Of a stretch of DNA of 64,000 nucleotides, positions 1 through 9,625 are shown piece after piece (the stretch's first letter is position 1; each line of letters begins with the position of its first letter). The DNA comes from Hofstenia miamia (Eukaryota; Xenacoelomorpha; Acoela): positions 596,706 through 660,705 of the forward strand of contig SCFE01000041.1 in assembly GCA_004352715.1 (NCBI GenBank). The letters are read 5' to 3'. The position numbers and the translations under genes were made by a program. The notes below the pieces were generated by a model. It saw only the letters and a program-made list of their open reading frames with translations, was not told the origin of the DNA and did no database searches.

Positions 1-1329
1 TCCATCAACCCAGCAAACAATAGACTTATGTATATTTAGAGATTTATTGGTGTATGGATTTATTTTGCAAAGAAGTTTAATAATCTACGCTTCAATGACA
101 ATGAAAAGTTTTAAGTTTGATGTTAATTGTATTAAGGACATTTGTTCCTTTCTATAAGATATCTTTTGAAATTTATAATTACATTAATAAGTAATAGATT
201 AACCCCAACGATTATATTTTGGAAACAAAAATATAAATGATGTTTTTGTGGCTATATTGTTGTCATATGATTAATTCTATTTAATATTTATTTGAATTAA
301 TAGAGTACAGCTATTTATTAGTACTGTTATTGTAAATTTCTCGGAAAGAATCACGTAATATAAAAAAATTGGTTGGGGGTAATAAGTTTAGCTTAATATC
401 ATGATTTTGCTCAATAACATTACATTGAAATACGTAATTTGCATTTATTTTTTCAACAAGTTTTGAGTGCTGACCACAATTATTTCGAAAATTTGCTATG
501 AACGTGAAGTAACGCTCGTAATTGTTTCAAATTCCTATCATAATTAAAGTATTGAATTTCATATTTTTGTAAAGAAATGTTTTCAATGTGTAGAATTAAT
601 TAATGCATTTCGTTTTCTGTGAATTTGTTGTGATGAAAGAAATTGTGGTTTAATGTCGCAATGTTCTAGAATTTTTGCGGTAAACCGTTAATGCTTGTAC
701 AAAAACTCAAGAATTACAAAAAATTATGCTGCAACTCAATTACAATATACATTTAATTTTGTTGAAAGGTGTAAAATGTGCCTTCAATTCAAAATATGAA
801 TTCAATTGTAATCAAAAGGGTATCTCTGAGACATATTGTCATTAAATCGTGTAAAATTGTAAGACAATATTCCTTTGTTAATATCGTAATATCTAAAGAA
901 AATTGACAAGTTGTCAATTTCAAGTCTTGCCTATTAAATTAGGTTTTTGGAATAACAATTGCTAACAATCAAAAAAAAGTTAAAATGTGTGGGCTGTTGT
1001 CATGAATGCAAGCCCCTCAGTATATACATCATTAATTATTACTAACTAGAGTTCTGCGGTCTCACAACAATCTTGTTCCAGGACCATACATCTTATTGTA
1101 AGATATAATTATCTTTATTCAGATAAATGTTAACAATTCAATAACTGATAATTTATCATTAAATTCACAAAACACGTGTATACAATTTACATTAATTACA
1201 AAGGAAATCTTCCACGCTATGGATAAATTAGTATAGTAATATTTTAATAATGAGTTGTAGTAATTATTGTTATAAAATTCTGTATCCTGGCCATGAGTCA
1301 CCAGAAATATATTTTTGCTTAAGATTTTT
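1..1329. other. AT-rich intergenic DNA, no gene seen
   Basis: Only short, low-complexity reading frames are present, none with a recognisable motif. I saw no tandem array, terminal inverted repeat or RNA gene in this stretch. Confidence 0.6.
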
Positions 1330-1753
1330 AAATGCTTTTAATTTTTCAATGTTTTTCTTTGGGTAACGAATTCCAGCTTCGAATGGCGACATTCATGAAT
1401 GATTTCTTCAAAATGTTTTTCTCTACTTAACACGTGCAAAAAGTTTTGATCTTGAATTCTGTTTAGTAGTAAATCCGGGCATTTTAATCGCATTATAAGA
1501 TGTAGGTTTTGGATTAGCTTGAAGAATGTCAAGGGTAGTTGTTTTGGCAAGAGAGTTGACCTAGATATGTAATGCTGTTTTCGATGGGTTTTTCGCTGAT
1601 ATTTAATGCCCATTTTAATTGAATGTGAAGTTTATATAGGACATCGTTTAGATCAGTAAATAAAATTTTTGCGTAATTGAAGTAACTCATAATAAAGGCA
1701 TGGAAAAATTGAATTATCGAAAATATTAGAATCGCGCTTCTAAAGAAAAACAT
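1330..1753 (-). mobile_element. LINE reverse-transcriptase C-terminal fragment (antisense)
   Basis: Two overlapping minus-strand frames match the region after the RT core in the better preserved LINE at 3872-5810. The fragment has IIQFFHAFIMSYFNYAKILF where that copy has IQMFHAFVMSNLNYANILY, and both share QLKWALN about 30 residues later. The frame change near 1600 and the loss of everything upstream show it is dead. It is the downstream half of the antisense LINE at 2543-3180; a gypsy element lies between the two halves. Confidence 0.75.
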
Positions 1754-2542
1754 TGGTCAAAATGCTTTGGAAATTCTCAGTCGTTATCAAAAATACGATT
1801 AATATTTTAGGAAAGAACCTAAGGAAACTTTTGAAAGATATAAGTTCATCAGTCAAAATGACATATACTATGGAATACTGTTGTATAACAATACTCCAAA
1901 ATCGTATTTAGGCGTCTCACTGCACAGCTTCTTCAAAGTAGAAGTCTAAGAACAATGATGCCAACATTAGTGAAACATCTACTACCTAACACAATGAAAT
2001 TGACAAGAAAAAATTGCATCTAGAAGAAAATAAAAAAACCTACTATGACCATGGAACAAGAATTCTAAGTGAACAAACCTGGAGAAATCGTCACTATAAA
2101 AAATCTTCGAAATGAAACAGGACGTATTATATCTAAAGCAAGTGAGCCTCGGTCTTATTGGATTAATGTAAAAGGAGGTTGAAATGTGATGAGAAGAAAC
2201 AGACATCTGCAACCAACTTACAACGAGTATATAAAGCCTGGTTTCTACGATGATTACTTGCCACCTGACAGTGAGTCGCCTTAAGAACAAATCCACACTC
2301 CCACTCGTTTATTAATAAGATCCAATCGCAATATATAGGACTTTGATAGAAATACTATATATGTATCCCATTAAATAAGAAGGCTGTGGTAGTGTTATGG
2401 TACCACCCGGAATTAACCTGTTCCTGTCACGGACTATTTAGCGTATGTTTACCTTTGTAGCAAGGATATTTTATGTATATATCTAAATGTACTAATGTGA
2501 TTTTAATAAACGATTTTACTCTTACTGTTTAACCTGATAACA
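1754..2542 (+). mobile_element. Ty3/gypsy 3' end (integrase tail plus short LTR) inserted in a LINE
   Basis: Plus-strand frames with several stops resemble the C-terminal part of a gypsy integrase. They include YNNTPKSYLGVS, then QLLQSRSLRTMMPTLVKHLL in another frame (the usual tail is RNTP..G.SPAQLL..R.LRT..P), then EENKKTYYDHGTRILSEQ. A purine-rich stretch ending near 2383 precedes a candidate short LTR, about 2385-2542, that starts TGTGG and ends AACA. The insertion separates two pieces of an antisense LINE, so it is younger than that LINE. No 5' part is present. Exact left boundary and target duplication were not resolved. Confidence 0.6.
2385..2542 (+). repeat. Probable short 3' LTR of the gypsy fragment
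   Basis: Begins TGTGGTAGTG right after a purine-rich tract and ends CTGATAACA, giving TGT...ACA termini. It directly follows integrase-tail sequence and abuts LINE sequence on the right. No second copy in the window confirms it. Confidence 0.4.
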
Positions 2543-3180
2543 AAGGTGGTAATTGCCCAACTACTAGTGTCAAATTTTTTATACCTATAGCTAGTTTTCT
2601 TACTATTAAATTGATATGAGAGTTGAGTTTTAACTTTGAGTCTATAGTAACTCCAAGATACTTGAAAGTGTCTACAATAGGAGCATTAATATTTTTATAT
2701 TCAAAGTCACTGCAGAAACACCGTAGTTACTTTTATTGGGTTGTAATATTCAACTTATGCTTGAAAAATATTTTGACAATTTATTACAATTCAATTCTAT
2801 AGATTTCACTGCTAGGTGCATTGATGTATTATCGCTGAAAATGCATGTGTCATCGGCTTATTGGATTAAATTGCAATTAGTTATAGAATTCATGTCATTT
2901 ACATAAATAGTAAAAAGAAGAGGACCTAGAAGCGTTCCTATAAGTACCCCATTGTAAACCTGTAACCATTCCTAAAAATTGTTTAATTTAACTCTGCAAT
3001 ATTTGGTTAAGGTAACGTGTTATCAATTGCTTATTACAGCAAGAAAATCTTAAGTGAGAGGGTTTTTCAATTAGTATGTTATGATTATGATAGTCAAAAG
3101 CCTTTAAGATAAGATAAGGTATTCTTTATGCAGATAATATTTTCAATTAGAAAACTGGTTATTAACTGAATGGCGTCAAG
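2543..3180 (-). mobile_element. LINE reverse-transcriptase core fragment (antisense, dead)
   Basis: On the minus strand this reads GTLLGPLLFTIYVNDM, then ADDTCIFSDNTS, then FKYLGVTIDSKL and GQLPPLL. These are the same blocks, in the same order, as the RT domain at 4020-5810. The catalytic Tyr codon of the YADD box is a TAA stop, so no active enzyme is possible. The fragment continues, after the gypsy insertion, into 1330-1753. Confidence 0.75.
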
Positions 3181-3239
3181 AAAGATAACCAATAACTATA
3201 ATATTTACAAAAAAATAACAAGACTTCAACAATCTGTTT

Positions 3240-3445
3240 TGTTCAGGCTATGGAAATTAATTGCGCGTCATTGTATAATCTTTATTGTAAAATTTGAATC
3301 CTAACCCAGATTTACTCAAAATGAATTTTTCTTTCAACAAATGCTTTCAATTTTCTTTAAATTTGATTGCACTAAATCATTTTAATTTCATTTGGTAATC
3401 TATTCCAATTGCGAATTGTAACATTAATAAAAGTCTGTTGCTTGA
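3240..3445 (-). mobile_element. LINE C-terminal tail fragment (antisense)
   Basis: Minus-strand translation gives INVTIRNWNRLPNEIKMI, which parallels INTAIYNWNILPIEVKII near the end of the LINE at 3872-5810, followed by a K/L/F-rich tail. It lies upstream, in minus-strand sense, of the RT fragment at 2543-3180, so it belongs to a different LINE copy. Stops interrupt the tail. Confidence 0.6.
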
Positions 3446-3871
3446 TTTTTTTTACAAAATTTGTTGTTAGCAAGGGTAATTAGAAATAACATCACCAGTA
3501 ACTAGTTAGCCTGCATTGCAGTTATAATCGCATCGCGTAGTCTAACCATAGCATTAGGGTTGCAATACTTTCACATGTGATTGATCATATGTGAAAAATC
3601 ACGTAGCCTAAGCATTGAAGATATGAAATATACAAATTTTTATTTTAATTTTGCATATGTATTGTTTGGCTAAGACCAATCAATGTTTTCAAGTTACGTT
3701 ATGATCCCTTTCAAATTAGTTTCTGATTATTGCATTTACTTCTATATTTAACATTTTATTTTTTTGTTTTCTTAATATTCAACTTTCCGGTAACTAATTA
3801 TCTGACGGAAAACAATGTTAGTTCCACACGTTTCATTACGGCCTTCATTAGTAGGCTTTTGTTTGCCCGTA

Positions 3872-5810
3872 ACTAAAATTTTCTAACGCCCGTACTCCTG
3901 AAAATTATGCATTATACAAAAAAGCTAGAAATATTTCTAATATAGAAAATCGTAAAGCTTACAATGAGTATATTAAAAATGAATACAGAAATTTACCGAA
4001 CCAAAAGAGTAAATGGAGATTGATTAACGAAATCTCGAATTGTACCAAATCAAAATCTTCTCCCATAGAAAAAATTGTAGACCCCGATGGAAATCAATAT
4101 GTCTCTGATTTTGAAATTTCCAATATTTTAAATCAAACATTTGCAAACCTAGGTAATTACGACGGTCCTCAAACAAAATTCCAGGAAATAAATCCTAATA
4201 GGCACATCCCTGAATTTGGTTTTCGCTTTATAACAAGTTTTGAAGTAATTAAAGCAATCAAGAAACTAAAATCAAACAAGTCAAGCGGCCCCTCGAAAAT
4301 TCCAATATGGTTACTAAAAAACAATGCGAAATATATTGCCGAACCTTTAAATTATATCTTTATTGAATGCTTAAAATCAAATATTTTTCCCGATTTCTTG
4401 AAACAGGCTCATATTACTCCAATTTACAAAAAAGACGACCCAAAATGTCCCAAAAACTATCGACCTATATCTATTACATCACCAATCAGTAAAATATTTG
4501 AAAGATTATTACATGAACAAATTACACTTCATTTAAATCATCATAAACTATGGTCCAAATCACAATTTGGTTTCAGAAAAAATTATTCAACATCAGACGC
4601 ACTTATACAAACGACAGAAAAATGGAGAGCACTATTAGACTCTAATAAATTTGTTGCTATTGCCTGTCTTGACCTCTCAAAAGCATTCGATTCTATTAAT
4701 CATGATATATTAATAAGAAAATTAAAAAATATTGGTTTTTCTCTTAACAGTGCTCACCTTATATCTAATTACTTAAGTAATAGACTTCAGCGAGTTAAAT
4801 TAAATGATACTTTTTCAAATTGGTTGTCTGTCAATAATGGTGTACCTCAAGGAACCATACTAGTTCCCCTGCTTTTTAATATTTATGTGAATGACATGAG
4901 GGAAATTACGGACTGTGAAATAACACAATACGCCGATGATACATCTATTTACTGTGGAAATAAATCCTTAGATAAAGCTGTAAAAGTTATTGAATCGAAT
5001 TGTATAAAATTGAGCAACTATTTTAACATGCATAGATTGCGTATTAATACGAAAAAAACTGAATTTTGCATAATGCAACCTTTTAGAAAAAAAACGGACA
5101 TCTCCGACTATTCAATTAATTTCAATAATTCATCTGTTATACCTGTTAATAAGTTTAAATATCTAGGAGTAATAATAGATTCAAATCTTAATTTCACGTC
5201 GCAAATAAATACTATTATTAAAAAAATGGCTATAGGTATTAGAAAGATATCCCATGTTTCCCAACAGTTACCCCCAATTGCAGTAATTCAAATGTTTCAT
5301 GCATTTGTTATGAGTAATTTAAACTATGCTAATATCTTATATACTATTGTACACAGCCTAATGATAAAAAAGCTTCGAGGTCAACTAAAATGGGCATTAA
5401 ATGTTTGTAATAAAAACTCTTCTAAAACAAAAGAATATATTTCTAAATCTATTCTTTTTCCACAAGAGTTAATTATTTACAATATAATTATTTATTTCTT
5501 CAAATTCATAAAGAAAATACCACCCTACAACGAGATATCATTCTCATTTTCGACAGATTGTCTGAAGCAAAATAAACGAACAAAAAACTACTTACGTGTT
5601 AAATTTAATAAAAATATCATGAGTCAATCCTTTATTAATACTGCAATTTATAACTGGAATATATTACCAATAGAAGTGAAAATAATAGACAACCTTAAAG
5701 AATTCAAAAAAGAATTAAAATTATTATTTCTCAAACAAAAGTTTATATCAGGTAGATCATGGATAGGATTTAAATTTTATAATAACGATTATACAATAAA
5801 TCGAAATTAG
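3872..5810 (+). CDS. LINE (non-LTR retrotransposon) reverse transcriptase, 5'-truncated
   Basis: Reverse transcriptase of a jockey/CR1-type LINE, the enzyme for target-primed reverse transcription. The frame is open from about 3872, after a TAA near 3869, to TAG at 5808-5810. There is no clear start codon and no endonuclease domain, so this is the common 5'-truncated form. Counting residues from 4020, the blocks are: a thumb-like NYRPISITS block near 145; motif A LDLSKAFD near 215; NGVPQGTILVPLLF near 280 (the usual GPLLF has Val for Gly); the catalytic YADD box near 303-306; and FKYLGVIIDS near 380. A C-terminal tail with NWNILPIEV follows. The RT domain is open throughout and catalytically plausible, making this the best preserved LINE in the window. 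Similar antisense fragments lie at 1330-3445. Clade assignment is an inference from the RT blocks. Confidence 0.85.
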
Positions 5811-5980
5811 TAAGCTATCCGTAGTCAGTGTATTTTTTAGTCAGTGTTGTTTTATTTATTTCATTTTTGTTATTATTCATTTTTTGTACATAGTAGTTAA
5901 TGACGCTATTCATTTGAATAACAGTAAAATATTGTAAAAATATTCAAATGAATATAGATTATCTTATCTTATCTTATCTA
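5811..5980 (+). repeat. LINE 3' UTR ending in a TTATC-type short tandem tail
   Basis: The LINE stop codon is followed by about 150 bases of T-rich 3' UTR. It includes a near-palindrome of CATTTGAATA and ATTCAAATG around 5912-5951, then about four ATTATC/TTATC units at 5957-5979. A short tandem tail instead of poly(A) is typical of CR1-like and some jockey-like LINEs. It marks the 3' boundary of the insertion. Confidence 0.6.
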
Positions 5981-6460
5981 TCAGCTGTTCAACATTGAAT
6001 TTATGTGCAAATCTTGAAATTATTCTAAGGCTTGGCGTGATAGTGATAGATCACAATGATGATTGACAAAAATCCCTGGAGCTAAATCCTGCAGAGTAGT
6101 TTTGAGAAAAAAGCAGCCCCGTCACAGTTGCCGTCACCCAACACATTCCTATATGCCTTCCCCTCCCCTCTTAACCAAAATTCGTTCCATAGCCAATAAG
6201 CAGAAATAACCCGTCAACAAAGCCCGTAAGGAGCAGAACAGCCCTATTAGCAATTGAATTATATGCATGTATAGGTTTTGAATATCTATTTGATCACAAG
6301 GTAAAACTAAATTCAATTTTATCCTTCGAGGTAAACTTTTATGAAATATCTTGACTAGCGTCCAGGAAATAACTTAAAACAAAATATATACTTTTACATA
6401 TTTATGAAGTTTTAATATTAAATGAAAAGTAAACTACTGAATCTCACAATTCTATCAAAG
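5981..6460. other. 5' flank of DEG/ENaC copy 1, no gene seen
   Basis: Short stretch between the LINE tail and the channel gene. A C-rich patch near 6110-6240 is visible, but no promoter element can be assigned with confidence. Confidence 0.4.
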
Positions 6461-7975
6461 ATGAAGGAGGAAGTTGAATTATTGCGTTCTCAACTAGTTT
6501 CTATAAACTGTGCTGCATTTCCAAGAGTGATTTCATCAAAGAGCCTGCTTGGAAAATTTTTTTGGTTGTGTATTACTTGCACATGTTTAATTATATTGAC
6601 AACATGTATGTACATGAACGTTTATACATACTTGCAGTATAAAATGACAGCAAATGTTTTTGATTCGCCCGCACCTGGAAGTTCGTTATTACCAGATGTC
6701 TCTATATGCAACTTGAACAAGGCTACAATGGGAAACAGTAAAGTTGATGCTGACCAAGACAATCTAAGAGATTCAATCGTTAATTACTTACTTGAAAATT
6801 CTTCAAGTGGGGTTTTCCAGATCAACAATTCCAATGTTGATATACTTGATGTTATTGATGGTAAGCAAAAAACCCCACCACTATATAGATACAGTGATTA
6901 CGTCAAATTCCAAGTTCCTAAAGATTTTTTCATTTTAAGATGTTCAATTGATATGAAGGAGTGTAAAGATGAGTGGATTAAGCCACTACCAACAGAAAAC
7001 TATGGAATGTGCTACTTGTTGACTGGATTTCAAAAAGAAACACCAAACAACTACTATGGATCTACGTTTGGAATAAAGCTGTTGCTAAATGTTGATTTAG
7101 ATGGGCGCATTTTGATTCCTAATGCATTCAATGGAGTCAGAATCACTTTAATGCACCCGGGATTTCCAATTAATCCTGATATCGAAGGATTTGATGTTTT
7201 AGCAGGAAGAAAAGTGACAGCTTCCCTTAAATTGATTAAATCAACTGCGAAATCAAAGTTAAGCATTGAGTGTGAAGAAGGCCCATTAATCACTAAAATA
7301 TCCCCCTATCAAAATGATAGTTTTCTTCCTTTTATATCCAAAAAAGGAAATACATCATCAATATACAATTCATTGGAGTGGTGTTACTATCATTGTCAAC
7401 ATATTGTTAGCATTAGAATGTGTAACTGCTCTTCAGTAATATACTTTGATCATCGAGAATGTCTAAATACATCTGAAACTGTTGAATGTGTGCGAAGTGT
7501 TGTTAATCGCAATGAACTAGTTGACGACTGTTACAATAAAAAATGCAAACTGCCTTGCAATGCTTATAGATATGAGAAAACCATTAATTCCATGGATTTT
7601 ACATCGGTGGAGTTTATACCTTATGTAATTGCAAAAAATAAATTGCTTAATTATATCTACTTACGAAATATACGAAAAATTCTTCCTGATAACTTTCGCA
7701 ATCTTTCGAAAGAACAACAAATCCTGGAAATGGAAGAAGCATTCAATTACCATAAAAATCAATTGGTCTATGCTCATATATTTTTAGGAAGTAATTGGTT
7801 AAGGTTTTTTGAGCATGACCTAAAAGTTTCTTTTTGGAATTTAATTAGTGATATTGGAGGCACGGCTGGTCTTATGATGGGAGCTAGTGCAGTGACTTTG
7901 GTTGAACTCTTAGAAACGTTGACATTGCTTATCAAGTTGTTGTTTAAGAAGTTTACTAGAAAGAATACTAATTGA
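6461..7975 (+). CDS. DEG/ENaC-family sodium channel subunit (copy 1, intact)
   Basis: An intact, single-exon 504-residue subunit of the degenerin/epithelial sodium channel family (trimeric, amiloride-type Na+ channels of the plasma membrane). An in-frame ATG exists at 6422, but 6461 is preferred because copies 2 and 3 start at the equivalent place (MEGEV, MEDKM). TM1 is about residues 27-55 (KFFWLCITCTCLIILTTC). It is followed by LLPDVSICNLN, the counterpart of the family's FPAVTICN block. A large cysteine-rich ectodomain follows, with CYYHCQHI, RMCNCSSVIYFD and CKLPCNAY. TM2 begins after the conserved SDIGGTAGL; the G-x-S selectivity filter is GAS at residues 474-476, with the family Glu six residues after the Ser. 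Both termini are short, as usual for cytoplasmic tails. Stimulus (peptide, acid, mechanical) cannot be predicted. The absence of introns is notable and shared by the paralogues. Confidence 0.9.
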   Translation: MKEEVELLRSQLVSINCAAFPRVISSKSLLGKFFWLCITCTCLIILTTCMYMNVYTYLQYKMTANVFDSPAPGSSLLPDVSICNLNKATMGNSKVDADQDNLRDSIVNYLLENSSSGVFQINNSNVDILDVIDGKQKTPPLYRYSDYVKFQVPKDFFILRCSIDMKECKDEWIKPLPTENYGMCYLLTGFQKETPNNYYGSTFGIKLLLNVDLDGRILIPNAFNGVRITLMHPGFPINPDIEGFDVLAGRKVTASLKLIKSTAKSKLSIECEEGPLITKISPYQNDSFLPFISKKGNTSSIYNSLEWCYYHCQHIVSIRMCNCSSVIYFDHRECLNTSETVECVRSVVNRNELVDDCYNKKCKLPCNAYRYEKTINSMDFTSVEFIPYVIAKNKLLNYIYLRNIRKILPDNFRNLSKEQQILEMEEAFNYHKNQLVYAHIFLGSNWLRFFEHDLKVSFWNLISDIGGTAGLMMGASAVTLVELLETLTLLIKLLFKKFTRKNTN

Positions 7976-8095
7976 TGGCCTAGCAATAGTAGACTTTAAT
8001 TACCGATCAAAATATTGAAAATAGAATGCTTTTCTGTTCATAACAATTCAAACGTCTTTATATTTTATACAAATTAATATTGGAAGAATTGGGTT
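7976..8095. other. 3' flank of DEG/ENaC copy 1
   Basis: AT-rich spacer between the channel stop codon and a decayed antisense LINE. No clear polyadenylation signal can be singled out. Confidence 0.3.
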
Positions 8096-9330
8096 TTATC
8101 CATTTCTGTACTTATTACTGTGTTTGTCATATTTTACAATAGAATTGTTTTCATGAATAGGCTTTATTTTATTTATAATTACTGAAAATAATCTAGAGCC
8201 ACACAGTGTGCCTTCAGGAACGCTCTTTGATTTGACTTTAGCACTCGAATAAACATCTTGTACTTTGGTTATAAGAATTATTTTTCTTAGAAATGAATTA
8301 TGCCATGGTAGATATTTACGAATTTTTACATATTGATCTAATTTATTAAGTAAAACATCGTGTTTAACAGCATTAAAGGCTTTTACAAAGTCCACCATAA
8401 GTATTCGTATAATGCTTGGTTTTCTATCCAATCCGTTTAGCTAGTTATTGTAAATTTTCGTCAAAGCATGTGATGCTGATTGTCTTTTTTTATTTGAAAA
8501 TTGGTCATTGTTAATTATTTCTCTAAATGTAGCTTCTGCAAATTTCCTTATACATTTTTCTAAACCTCTTTCCGCACTTTCAGTAATTATAATAGGTCTA
8601 AATTCACCAGGGGATTCAATCTTTTGCACTTTTGATATTGGAGGCATAATATCCATTTTCCATAACAGCAGAAATACCTTTAAATTTAAAACTCTGTACC
8701 CAAATCATGTAAATAGGTTTGGTTAAAATATAGAATGTCTTCTCCAAAACCACACTAGATACTTACCACAAGATTTATTTGAATTAATAAGACTTATAAA
8801 CTCAAACACTTCCATTTCACTTGGAAGATCAATGTCTCCTTCATGCATTGCATTTTTCCGCAATAACTGTTCTCTAGAAGAAGTAAAAATATTAGCGAAG
8901 TAATCATTTATACTGTATGCTGTGCGTTTAATGCTGGAATATTTATTTAAGAAAATGTTTACATTTGCTTGCATAATTTTTTCTAATTTTGAAGGTATAC
9001 ACTTTATGAGAGTTGCCGGTATAGTATTATCACTTATGCCACAAAGAATTTTGGCTTAAAAATATTAGCCCTCATAATTATTAACTGCAATGTTACTATA
9101 GTTAACTACAATTTTTATAGGTCTTCTTGAATATCGGATATATTTGAGCTTTTTGGAATATATTTTATTGGGTCAGAATAATTAAGAATGTTTTGAGGTT
9201 GATCCTTAGAGTTGTTCAGATTTATTTTCGTTTACATAAAATCAACAAGTTGTTTTTTTGCTTCATTGACTAGTTTTGTAATATTAGAAAACGTATCCGC
9301 ATTTACTTGCTTTCTTTGAGAGCGTAATAC
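8096..9330 (-). mobile_element. Decayed LINE reverse transcriptase (antisense, second type)
   Basis: Three minus-strand frames in N-to-C order recall a LINE RT. At 8974-8723 is a linker with INDYFANIFTSSREQ and FISLINSNKSCG. At 8656-8441 is PISKVQKIESPGEFRPIIIT, the SPGEFRPI block. At 8431-8096 are DFVKAFNAVKHDVLLNKL (motif A) and SVPEGTLCGSRLF (in place of GVPQGSxLGPLLF). Frameshifts separate the pieces and the YADD box is not recognisable, so it is dead. The linker and SPGEFRPI block differ from the LINE at 3872-5810, suggesting a different family. Minus-strand frames up to about 9330 may be its upstream part. Confidence 0.65.
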
Positions 9331-9448
9331 ACTCAACTCTTTTGTAATACAGTCCAGAGGAATAGTAAATGTTATATACATTTGACCACTATCGTGATTA
9401 ATCATATTTCTTAGCTGATTGTTCTCTTAAGTCATTTAGAGATTTCAT

Positions 9449-9452
<4 letters not shown>

Positions 9453-9480
<28 letters not shown>

Positions 9481-9625
9481 NNNNNNNNNNNNNNNNNNNN
9501 NNNNNNNNNNNNNNNNNNNNNNNNNNNNNNNNNNNNNNNNNNNNNNNNNNNNNNNNNNNNNNNNNNNNNNNNNNNNNNNNNNNNNNNNNNNNNNNNNNNN
9601 NNNNNNNNNNNNATATATATATATC
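9453..9625. repeat. (TA)n microsatellite containing a 132-N gap
   Basis: A pure TA run precedes N at 9481-9612, and a TA run follows it to 9625. The gap is evidently unresolved microsatellite. Confidence 0.9.

Noticed and set aside
1982-2296. 104-codon minus-strand frame
   Set aside because: It is antisense to the gypsy integrase tail on the plus strand, which has recognisable motifs.
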